From Stictocephala bisonia (Eukaryota > Arthropoda > Insecta > Hemiptera > Membracidae), in NCBI GenBank assembly GCA_035578905.1, contig JAQJVL010000736.1:124001-188000 (forward strand): a stretch of 64,000 bases of DNA. The letters run 5' to 3'. Made by a program: the position numbers and the translations under genes. A model generated the notes under the pieces. It saw only the letters and a list, made by a program, of their open reading frames with translations. It searched no databases and was not told the origin of the DNA. Positions 1 to 10,720 of the stretch are shown piece after piece (the first letter of the stretch is position 1; each line of letters begins with the position of its first letter).

Positions 1-1330
1 ATCTTATTACCTAACAATGGCCTTAGTTACTTATTTAATTTTACAAATTGTAGCCATTGAAGATCGCCAGCTTAATCTTGACAAATAATATGGCCTTAGT
101 TACTTAAATAATTTTACAAATTGTAGCCATTGAAGATCGCCAGTTTAATATTGACAAATAATATGTCCTTAGTTACTTAATTAATTTTAAAAATTGTAGC
201 CATTGCAGATCACCAGTTTAATCTTGACAAGTAATATGGCCTTAGTTACTTAATTAATTTTACAAATTGTTGCCATTGAAGATCGCCAGTTTAATATTGA
301 CAAATAATATGGCCTTAGTTACTCAATTAATTTTACAAAATGTAGCCATTGAAGATCGCCAGTTTAATCTTGACAAATAATATGACCTTAGTTACTTAAT
401 TAATTTTACAAATTGTGGCCATTGAAGATCGCTAGTTTAATATTGACAAATAATATGGCCTTAGTTACTTAAATAATTTTACAAATTGTAGCCATTGAGG
501 ATCGCCAGTTTAATATTGACAAATAATATGTCCTTAGTTACTTAATTAATTTTACAAATTGTAGCCATTGAAGATCACCAGTTTAATCTTGACAAGTAAT
601 ATGGCTTTAGTTACTTAATTAATTTTACAAATTGTTGCCATTGAAGATCGCCAGTTTAATATTGACAAATAATAGGGCCTTATTTACTTAATTAATTTTA
701 CAAAATGTAGCCATTGAAGATCGCCAGTTTAATCTTGACAAATAATATGACCTTAGTTACTTAATTAATTTTACAAATTGTGGCCATTGAAGATCGCTAG
801 TTTAATATTGACAAATAATATGGTCTTAGTTACTTAATTAATTTTACAAATTGTAGCCATTGAAGATCACCAGTTTAAACTTGACAAATAATATGGCCTT
901 AGTTACTTAGTTAATTTTACAAATTGTAGCCATTGAAGATCACCAGTTTAAACTTGACAAATAATATGGCCTTAGTTACTTGATTAATTTTACAAAATGT
1001 AGCCATTGAAGATCACCAGTTTAACCTTGACAAATAATATGACCTTAGTTACTTGATTAATTTTACAAATTGTGGCCATTGAAGATCGCCAGTTTAATAT
1101 TGACAAATAATATGGTCTTAGTTACTTAATTAATTTTACAAATTGTAGCCATTGAAGATCACTAGTTTATTCTTGACAAATAATATGACCTTAGTTAATT
1201 AATTAATTTTACAAATTATGGCCATTGAAGATCACCAGTTTAATCTTGACAAATATACTGTATGTTACATAATTAATTTTATAAAATGTAGCCATTGAAG
1301 ATCACCAGTTTAATCTTGTCAAATTATATG
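1..1330. repeat. 73-bp satellite array, about 18 units, with a 5-unit higher-order period
   Basis: Head-to-tail units of 73 bp start at 19, 92, 165, 238, 311, 384, 457 and so on. Each contains CCTTAGTTACTTAATTAA, a 'GTAGCCATTGAAGATC' block and TTGACAAATAATAT. Diagnostic variants (GGCC/GTCC/GACC starts, AAATAA versus AATTAA, GTTGCC versus GTGGCC, CACCAG versus CGCCAG or CGCTAG) recur every five units. The units from 92 to 456 reappear in the same order from 457 to 821, giving a 365-bp higher-order repeat. The last units (from about 1187) are more diverged and the array ends at about 1330. It runs off the left edge of the window, so its true size is unknown. Confidence 0.95.
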
Positions 1331-4080
1331 GCTTCAGTTCTGTTGTATCGTCACTGTTGGGGTGAAACTGAAGTGTCAAAAAAGAGACTATAAAATGAAA
1401 ACCAATGTACTACAAACAATGATTTCATAGAGTAATTTATCGAATAGTAAGCGGTTTTAGACAATGTTCTGACCAGTAGGAGTGAGAAGATCGGCCAGAC
1501 GGTCAAATGGAGAATACCACTCGTCCATAATGTGTTTCGTGAAGCAAGGATAAACAAACACGAGGATCCTGGTATTAGTAACGTCCTTTAAACTGTACAT
1601 ACGTAAGTCATGTCGATCAGTCTGTATCAAAGATTCACCAAAGCCACGCTGAACCTTTTTAGACTGTCAACGCATGGTCCCCGCAAGCAAAGCACGTAAA
1701 GTAAATCGTCATGTCGGTCGTGCCATTCCTTTGCCACCGTGTCCAAATATCTCCTTCAGCACGCAGATTGCCTCCAACCACCAAAATTTGTGTTTTTCCT
1801 TATATACATATAAACCGTTTAAAAGAGAATTGGATTCGGTCACTATCTCCAGTTGTGGTGTGTTTCTGAAAACCTCCTACACCTTCGCCAGAAAATCCAT
1901 GTCTTTTCTGGACTCGAAAGGTGCCAGTTCACCACGAGGAAGCCGAATAACACATCCTAGCATCCATATCTGACACGACTACTGTGGATTAAGCAAGACT
2001 GATGGGTTGAATGGGTTATCCAACGAGTCATTTAGGTTCTGGAAGATCGACAGGTGCGGAGTCACAATTACTGAGCACATTATATCGTCAAAACACAACA
2101 TAAACGTTTTGAAGACCGGTTAAGTCTAGGTTAAGAACAAGCTATTTATCCGACATGCGTTGGTTCACCGGTAACACTAGTCATGGTCGCGTACAGGTTT
2201 TACTTCATCTGCAAGTATTGGTATCTCTAGACATGAAAGGTTAATAGTACATAGCAAATTCGATCGGCATGCCACACAACACCGTCATTCTCTCTGCTCG
2301 AAGTACTGTAATAGGCTTTTAATCAGCGCTAGTCCCTTCCGACCAAAACTGTTCACTACATTCGCCGTTCAACCAAAACTTGGGTAACAATGACTTTAGC
2401 ACGTCACATGGGTTCACTTCTGATTTACACACAAAAGTTTATTTTTCTCTCTTCAGCCTTAAGGCGTTTGACATGTCAGGTCCACACGGTTCATGACATC
2501 AGAACACACACGCTATGATTTATCCCCATGGTGAAACCAACTAGACATGGACAGTGGTACTCTGGTGACAAAAGTATTCCGCGTAAGGTGCCAAGATAGA
2601 TAAAGTGTCCGTTTTAGAGTGCTATTGATATATGTTAGTGTGACAGCCTTGGCTTGAGCAATGGCACAGATATTGAACTAAACATCATATTTCGACCATC
2701 AGGAAGCATTTAACACTGAACTTGACGTCGGTTCGTTCTACGCTCACATTGGAGCCTCCCATTCAAATTGTGTATAAACTCGATAGTAGATGGACTATAA
2801 ATACAAGTTATATTATACATAAGAGCCTTCCCATTCAATTGGCATATAAATTCGACAGTGGAGAGTGGACGGTTCGTAACTATCTACGTACCGTCTACGA
2901 ATGAGTTTCTATACAACAGTACTAAATAGATATTGTTAACTGGTTTTCAACTGAATGATATTGCTGACGTCACTTGTACTAAAATATCGTTTAGTACTCC
3001 AATTATGAGATTCGGAGATATGATTGATGTTTGGCTGGTGCTTGTGTATAACAATGGAGATGTGTTCAATGAGTTTCGAATCTCCATACCCACTTACAAC
3101 ACGGAATTGAGACCAAATCACGTGTTTGTTTTGAAGGCCTTTCAGCGATACTGGAGAAAGTGTCGGTTCACGACATTAATCGAGAACTAGGATTGTGTAG
3201 ATCTGAACCACATTTGCTACATGGTGCATAAAAAATGCGAGATTCGTCTGATGGATTTTACCTCGTTGTACGACAACTCTTGTTGCTGACCGATGATGTG
3301 GCTGTGGTCCACGTCTAGTAAGATAACTAACTATCTTATGGTATAGTCTCGAGAAGTTGGGACACTCCAGAAGTAGATATTGCACCACTTATCACTACCA
3401 CTTATTAGTACCGTTGTGTATTAACATGAACGTTTAACGGACCTGTGATCAGAAGAGATTCTTTGTTGATGGTGTTGACTGGATGATAAAAGAACCATAA
3501 AACGTGTGACATCCAGGAGTACCTGACACCTAAACAGACTTCTTCAAGCTAGATGACACCTTCAACGTCCATCATGGGACCTGTAGCTGTAAGTCACTTA
3601 CGTCTAGCACTCAACCAGCCGTGTTTGTACTTACAATGGTACTTACTCGACGTCTTTAAGTAAAACTTTGATTGGTGTAGTAGCTAAGAATCTGAACATA
3701 CTTGCTCCTAACAAGATATTTTACCGACCTGTGACCAAAGTCCTCTGTCACTGTATTGATTGGAAGTACAGTGTTATTACTCTCAATTTGACAGTAACCT
3801 GTTCGGTTCTCATCGTATCATAAGATCACGTATGCAAAATGCATGCTAGTCCATCAATCGAACGATGGTTCAGAAAAGGCGATAACAGATTATCGAGCAT
3901 CGTAACGAAACATTGAAAGTAGAAACAATGTTACCTCACTTCTGAAGTGCTTTCCGTACTTACTACTGGAATACACAGTATAACTTGTCACTGTAACAAA
4001 GAGGTGGCAGCACGTTTGTAAGTAAACTTTTTGTACAGTTTGTTATCTGGCCAATAAATAGTTGAAAATTCCTCTGTGTA
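1331..4080. other. GC-elevated block of unknown nature, no intact gene
   Basis: This block begins where the 73-bp satellite stops and ends where very AT-rich sequence resumes. Its base composition is visibly less AT-rich; for example the line at 2461-2520 is 28/60 G+C. All six frames are broken by stops. The longest open stretches are 99 codons on + (1674-1973), 85 codons on + (2933-3190) and about 70 codons on - (3176-3388), and I recognise none of them. A small imperfect tandem duplication with 72-bp offset (CCCATTCAA at 2758 and 2830) lies inside. It could be a decayed gene, an old insertion or an unidentified transposon. I assign no function. Confidence 0.5.
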
Positions 4081-6717
4081 TTATTCGTTGACTCATGAAC
4101 CACAAAATAAGCCAACCGGCATTAGTAAAAAATTATAAAACAAACAATAATTTTAAATTAATAATAGATTAACATTAAATTAATTAAAAAATTTATTAAA
4201 TAAGACATGTACTAAATTTTAAAAATGTGCAATTTTACAAAGTTTTAATTTGCATGATTAGTGCTATTTTAAGTTATATTACCCTAAGAAAATAACAAAA
4301 CCTCCGATTATTTTAAAATTTATTAATTATATAATAACAATTATATTTTACCAACCAACGAGTACTATAACCTTTTACTTCCTGTATAAATTAACCCATA
4401 ATAATAGTTAGTACTGTTAGTACTAAAAACTTCAAATAGTGCTATTTTGCTTATCCATGAAGGGGATGTCAATATATGACTAGCTAACACTATTCAATAA
4501 AATCACAGATAAGAAAGAAACAGAGGCGACATTGAATGAGAATCGAGTTTTAGAAACGAGGTATCGAATAGTTGGTTTTTTAGTGTTTTATGTGAATGGA
4601 AGTACCAGCACCGTCCCCTTACTACCTTTAAATGCTGAAGGGTAGAAGTATTAATTAAAACTACAAATGTATAAAGAGTTGCATCAGTGGCATGGTTATG
4701 GATACCATACGAAGGTTGAGTCTGTTTTCTTTTGATCCCTGATCAAATTAAATATTTGTCAAAATCCATTTGTGAAAACACTAGTTTTATTACCAATAGT
4801 AACATTACGGATGGGTTTGGATCTTATTAGAAGGAACTAAGGAAGGCTAAATTGTTATACAGTTTCACAATAGTGCTCGTCAACTTTAAATGGAGTTATA
4901 AAAAAACGATTTTGAGAGGTTAAATTTCTAGCTTTCGTGTTTCTATCAAATGTAACATGTATACACAGAGCAGCCAGTAATATAACCCAACTATTTGGGG
5001 ACTAAATCTTGGAGGTGATAGGCTTTGTTGTTTATCCTCTTTAGCATCAAACCAGCGTCCACTCAATGGTTGCCATTGACGGTGACTAAAGTAAAGAGGT
5101 CGGCCTGTTCATGTCGGATAGCTGCGAGGATTCGAGTGTTATCTAGCGGGGGAATTGAGTATCAGGTCTGTAAGATTGGTGAAAATCAAACCAACAAGTC
5201 ACCTATGATATTGAAATATTCATGAATTATTCCTTCTAATAGTTGTTGACCTTTGTACTACTCATTTATCACCCAAATTTACGTATGTATTTTATTGTTG
5301 CCTTACTCAAAATTGAACGAATAAAAATATCTCTTCTACTTCAATCTTTCAAACAGTCTTACAGCATGCGTCATTCTAATGTGAAATACAGACACAAACA
5401 TATGTACTCATTTTCAGTTTGAGTACTATTCCACATTTAATCATGTTTCATCTAGTTAATTTACCACTATCTCTACAAATTAGACTGGCAAACAAGTGTT
5501 CGTGGTAGTATCACGTGACCTATCATTTTGGAATTGATAATTTACCGTAAAACAAATGAACGTTCGTTCCGCATGGTTTATAAGATCATGGGGAATTATA
5601 GTCACTAATCCAAATCAAGAATTGTGTGTGCTATAATGTTCCATGTTTTTATTATAATAAATACAATGTTTAGTCTAATACACTGTAAAAATAAATGAAA
5701 ATTACACAAAACCTTTGGTTGAATAGAAAATCCTCATTACCGAGGCAAATAGTGTGTATTTGTATTCTCTGCTCTCTCTTTTTTGTCCATTTACCTTTGT
5801 TATTCTTTGGGTCTAACGTATTTATTTAATTAAGTATAACTATGATTTTTTAATGTATTTCTGTACTTGTTCGGTTTCTTTTTAAATTATTGTTTTAGTA
5901 TTGACTCTGCAGAGACATCTGCGTATAAAAGTAATTAATGATAAAAATACTACTCGTCTTATTACACAAGCACTCACTTTTAAATATTGTTTATTTCCTC
6001 CAATAATTCTTCATTTTTACTAACATAAAGCATTTTATATAGGTACAATAAGTGGTTGTAACATTAATTATTTTATGTTCAAATATTAAGAAGTTTTATG
6101 TTAGATAATAAGTCTTTAAATCAGCTAATATCTTAAAACGTTTATACCAACGTAATTTAATTTAGTAACTTGTTTTATAATGCAGAGGAAAATGTTGTTA
6201 AAATAGGGCTAAAGTCATAAAGCGTACTTTCTCGAAATTTGGGTCTGATATTAATCTATATTAATGATCATATACTTAAGTACTTGTTTAACTCTAAATA
6301 ATGACAATATTTAGACGCGTGTTATATAACAACTGCGTGTAAAGCAATACAACACAAGCAATTTCAGATTTGTAAAATAATATGATCTAATGACTACACA
6401 TGTCGAGTGGGCATAGCTTGAGAGGCTAAAGATGAAGGTGTGTGTTTGTGGTCAAATGGGATAAAGGGGAGCTATTGGATGAAATCAAACAGCCTGTTAT
6501 TGGTACTCTAGTTTCATAATAAATAAAAACTTTTATTGGCAATCCTCTGAAACGTTCTGCATTTAGATTTAATGTCTAAAACAGGTCCCTAATATTCAGC
6601 CATTACACCGAAATATATCTTTGAATGTCATTTAAACATTTTTTACATGTGCTTCATTTTATGTTCATAACTCTTAACAAGAAACATGCCAGTAAATATA
6701 TCTGGTGTTCAATACTG
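4081..6717. other. AT-rich intergenic DNA, nothing recognised
   Basis: Very AT-rich sequence with no convincing ORF. A 66-codon open frame at 5025-5225 (+) lacks recognisable features. The 22-nt stretch starting at about 4070 (TTCCTCTGTGTATTAT followed by TCGTTG) recurs with one mismatch at about 44054. Confidence 0.6.
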
Positions 6718-7708
6718 TACAGGGTGTCTTAAAAGTCCCACCCCCCCCCCCCTATTAACTTTCTTATGAATACAGATAAAGTGATTTACTTCTGGGAATG
6801 TTTATATGACCAACTAAGGAGTTTTTTATGTATGCAAATTTTTTACAACCCCTCTCAAAAGGGGGTAGTTTGGGGGTAAGTCAAATTTTTTAAAAAGGAA
6901 CCCCTATCAAATGACACATAATTTTAAAGGTAATATTAAAAGGAGAAGAAGAATGGCAGAAACTAGAGGTCTCTAACATTAGTCTATCAAATTTGGTGGC
7001 AGTTTAAAGTTGGAATTATTTCATAAAACCCCCGCAGCTTGTTACATTTAAAATTGTTGTAAGGCAGACAAAACATTCACCCACCAGTTAGTTTTGAGAA
7101 CTGATGACACCTAATCGTCAAGCAAGTTATTACAAGAATCAACAAACACCAAAACCCACAAATAACATAGCATTTATTTGGTTTTGGTTTGTCTGACCAA
7201 AGTCCAGTAGGGCAACCTGGGACTTTGGTCAGACAAACCAAAACCAAATAAATGCTATGTTATTTGTGGTTTTTGGTGTTTGTTGATTCTTGTAATAACT
7301 TGTTTTACGATTAGGTGTCATCAGTTCTCAAAACTAACTGGTGGGTGAATGTTTTGTCTGCCTTACAACAATAATTTTAAATGTAACAAGCTGCGGGGGT
7401 TTTATGAAATAATTCCAACTTTAATCTGCCACCAAATTTGATAGACTAATGTTAGAGACCTCTAGTTTCTGCCATTCTTCTTCTTCTTTTAATATTACCT
7501 TTAAAATTATGTGTCATTTGATAGGGGTTCCTATTTAAAAATTTTGACTTACCCCCAAACTACCCCCTTTTGAGAGGGGGTGTAAAAAATTTGCATACAT
7601 AAAAAAACTCCTTAGTTGGTCATATAAACATTCCCAGAAGTAAATCACTTTATCTGTATTCATAAGAAAGTTAATGGGGGGGGGGTGGGACTTTTAAGAC
7701 ACCCTGTA
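6718..7708. mobile_element. Large foldback (inverted-repeat) DNA element with TA ends
   Basis: The whole interval is one long palindrome. It starts TA-CAGGGTGTCTTAAAAGTC and ends with the reverse complement GACTTTTAAGACACCCTG-TA. The two arms (about 6718-7205 and 7220-7708) are nearly identical over roughly 490 bp and are separated by a spacer of about 14 nt (7206-7219). Poly-C and poly-G tracts sit just inside the two tips. Flanking TA dinucleotides and CAGGGTGT-type tips fit a Tc1/mariner-like non-autonomous foldback or MITE. No transposase frame is present. Transcription through it would give a long hairpin RNA. Confidence 0.9.
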
Positions 7709-8275
7709 TAATATTCTCTATTTTAATAGTAGCAATGGTACTAACTTTTATTTTATAATAAGTTTATTTATTTCGTTTTGCAACTCAAGAAAATAAGTAA
7801 TTCGTTTTATAGCTTTAACTATTTGAATGGTTATTTCAAATAAAAGTTTGGAATTTCCAAAATAAGGTGTTTCTGTGTTATATAATTGTTGAATTGTTTC
7901 AATATAATAATTATATATCATAATCTTAAAACTATTTGGTTTTGTTTAGTTCTTATAATTAGCTGTTTATTGGTCTTGGACAAATATTTTATTACATTTT
8001 AGGACTTTTTGAACACTTTTGATCCCGTGAATACTTTGTGAGAAAAATCATCAGCAACAAGTTCTGCTCGATCATTTATATTCTTGCGCTAGTTTTTAGT
8101 CCACGGTCAATTTAGTATTCACAGTATTTGTGTACCGGAAATTTCAACGAAATATTAAAAGTATAAATATACTTAATACACATAGTTGTATTGGGTTAGA
8201 ATTTAACGTCGATTAAGGTCACATATATTTATGTTTATATTAGAACTGTTTTTCCTAAACAGATACTGCTTTCGT
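7709..8275. other. AT-rich intergenic DNA
   Basis: No ORF, repeat or RNA signal seen between the foldback element and the first SINE-A copy. Confidence 0.6.
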
Positions 8276-8410
8276 TTAGGAAATAAGCCTGCATGCCTGT
8301 GCGTGAACTTTATTTGACGAGTAAAGTACTAACCATTTGCTCAGTTGGGGATTCGAACCTTGGACAACGCACTTTACAGTCCGAAGCCTTAGCCATTGAG
8401 TCACCACGTC
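8276..8410 (-). mobile_element. tRNA-derived SINE (SINE-A family), minus-strand copy
   Basis: Read on the minus strand, this gives an A-box-like GTGACTCAATGGCTAAGG, then 'CTTCGGACTG', then a B box GGTTCGAATCC. A 3' body follows (TTAGTACTTTACTCGTC... GCACAGGCATGC) that matches the copy at 8795-8950. The internal pol III boxes at tRNA-like spacing and the shared non-tRNA tail identify a SINE rather than a tRNA gene. The apparent 66-codon minus-strand ORF over it is a by-product. Confidence 0.75.
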
Positions 8411-8794
8411 AACAATGTTTCTTGAAAATCCTCCAATATTTATTCCCTTAAATAATTTTATAAATAGAATGTACATAGATAAATGAATATTTATACATTC
8501 AAACAGTTAAAAACATATGTCATGCGAATCAAATGTGTACAAAATGTGAATATAATAATATAAAACTTTATAAGTGTTTTGCTGTAAAACAGTACACAAA
8601 CATAGTAGATATGAGCCATGAAATTTGAAAAAAGGGGTAATTTCAGATAATATATTGTTTTAGAGACATTGTAGTGGTAGTAGTATAAAAGCATTTTAAT
8701 TACTTTTAAGTTAGAGAAAGTCTTTTAATGACTTTCGTAATGAGTACTTATGGTTGCAAACGCATAAAGGTATTATATGAGTTTGATTTTTATA

Positions 8795-8950
8795 CGTAGT
8801 GGCTCAGTGGCTAAGGCTTCGGACTGTGGAGGGCAAGGTCCAAGGATCGAATCCCCACTGAGCCAACGATCGGTACTTCACTCGTTGAATAATTTTGATG
8901 CACATGCCGATAGGCCCATGTCATCTGGCGAGTGAAGTTAAAAAAAATAT
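8795..8950 (+). mobile_element. tRNA-derived SINE (SINE-A family), plus-strand copy
   Basis: A box TGGCTCAGTGG at 8800-8810, B box GGATCGAATCC at 8844-8854, and a 3' body ending in an A-rich tail (GTGAAGTTAAAAAAAA) at about 8950. The A-box segment TGGCTCAGTGG is perfectly complementary (11 bp) to CCACTGAGCCA at 8855-8865, just after the B box, so the head could fold as a closed hairpin. It is the best preserved of three SINE-A copies; the others are at 8276-8410 and 46530-46665. Confidence 0.8.
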
Positions 8951-10157
8951 ATGTTATTGTCCATTTGTGTTCTTTTGAGACATTTACTGTATGTTTTGTT
9001 GCTATTGATTATAATGGTATAATTAAAAATGTTTGACAAACAGTTTAGAACTTTTTCAATGAAGGACATACTCAAAATAATAAAAAATTATGGATAATGG
9101 AATGTCATAGTCAATAACCCAACTTAAAACAAACTTCTATATGATCAATATTATGTTCGTATATATACTATAGGGAACCTCCATTTATATATCATCAATA
9201 AAATTACGTAGCTCATTTGATACAGTTCTTGTATAATTTACCTATAATTGCTTATAGTATTTCAAAACAATATTATTTTTTGCTGAACGTTAACTTAAAA
9301 ACAAGAACCGATATTAATAAATGTTACTTACTTTAAAACAAAATTACGTCAATTGAATTGATAATTTTAAATACGAGAAAGTTCTCCACGTGGACAACAT
9401 TCCATGTGTGGGGACCGAGTTTAAAAGTGTCTTAATGAAAAATAATATATAACATACATATAATAAAGGAATTACAGTGACACTTATGACTAAATCAGAT
9501 AATAGTAAGTAACAATAATACAAAAAATTAAATAATAAATAAAACGTTATGTAACATAAGAATACATCCAAACCTATCAATGGTAGATAAAAGTAAGAAT
9601 ATTAAAATATTCAGAAAGGCTGTATGTGATAAACCTTTGTTAAGAGAGAAAATCCTTAAAACAAATTACTCCTAATTTTATTGCTTTACCCATAGGCTTT
9701 ATTATTTGTATACGCACATTAAGCACGTCTAAAAACTACTAATAATAAAATTGATATCATAATATAAATAGTAATATATATATTATAATAATTATAATTA
9801 TAATATATATGTATATATTATAATAGTAATAATATATACATAATATAAATAGTGCATGAATAGTTAAACATATACAATATACCCAAATGTCAAGTAACTT
9901 AGCTGATGTCATCTTTGAAAACACGACCTTAAACCAACATTGTCAAGTCATATAACACTTTTTTAGAAGTTAATTCTACAATCTGAAATTTGTTAACTTT
10001 ACGGTATATTTTTATACAGAATATTAATATATTATTGTTTTTATTCATGATTTTGACCACTTTTTTTTAATGCACACAACAGAGTTATAAGCATTGCCTT
10101 ACTTTGTTTATGTATCGAGAACATTTCACCCAGCTAAGACCATTGTTTAACACCTAG
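8951..10157. other. AT-rich intergenic DNA with a TA-rich palindromic patch
   Basis: No coding signal. About 9756-9855 is an almost pure A/T stretch of TATA/ATTATAAT words with self-complementary segments. A 78-codon minus-strand frame (9344-9580) is hydrophobic but unrecognised and probably chance. Confidence 0.55.
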
Positions 10158-10720
10158 GTATTTTCAGTGTTCAACCAACTCAATGACAGCCAAGCAGTAC
10201 TAAGGTCACTTGGGTCTTTTGACTTCACCTCAAGTCTAGTTTGGGACTGTCATGGGGTTCTTAAAACGCTGGCGCGTACCAATAGGGTAATCCTGTCATG
10301 GGTGCCAGGTCACGCTGGGGTTCTGGAAAACGAGAGGGCAGATCACTGTGCCAGGAAAGGCACTGAGGAACGTCTCATTGACTCATAGCCGGTATGCGGG
10401 GTTGCCTATAGCCTTGCCAAGAGGGTTGCCTCTACATGGGTCGTTGGCAAGTTCCTGGAGACCTGGGAGGCAACGCCAGATAAAAGGCAAGCAAATAAGG
10501 TCCTGTTGGGGACGTCTCACTCCAACACAGCTGAAGATTTTTCTCTTGCAAGATCAAAACTCCGAAGGGTGGTTAGTTTTATAAATGACCACTGGACATT
10601 TCGGGCACACATGAACAAGATTGGGTTTCCAGCCCCCATTATTTGTGTAGGAAATGTGGGGAGGAGGAGGAGTATGGACATATAAAATGTCTTATCTCTG
10701 TTAACAATGATATTGTTTTA
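10158..10720 (+). pseudogene. Non-LTR retrotransposon ORF2 remnant: RNase H domain and C-terminal Cys motif
   Basis: One reading frame from 10158 runs through an in-frame TAG (10386-10388) to a stop at 10683-10685. It shows an RNase H-like sequence: 'NDSQAVLRSLG', then WDCHGVLKTLARTNRV, then WVPGHAGVLENERAD with the His and Asp expected of the active-site region. Downstream the frame gives a conserved-looking C-terminal region (SLAKRVASTW ... KLRRVVSFINDHW). The cysteine motif CRKCGEEEEYGH lies in another frame from about 10643, so a frameshift occurred near the CCCCC run at about 10633. The order RNase H then Cys motif fits the 3' end of ORF2 in R1/Jockey/I-type LINEs. Reverse transcriptase is absent, so the copy is 5'-truncated and dead. 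Confidence 0.85.

Noticed and set aside
2400..2760. Resemblance of minus-strand peptides in the GC-elevated block to DEG/ENaC channels or ionotropic receptors
   Set aside because: Matches were limited to scattered Cys, Trp and hydrophobic residues. Other frames look equally protein-like, so the similarity is not above chance.
8331..8410. Possible tRNA gene on the minus strand
   Set aside because: A and B boxes are present but no acceptor stem or anticodon arm can be formed, and the sequence continues into a SINE tail shared with other copies.
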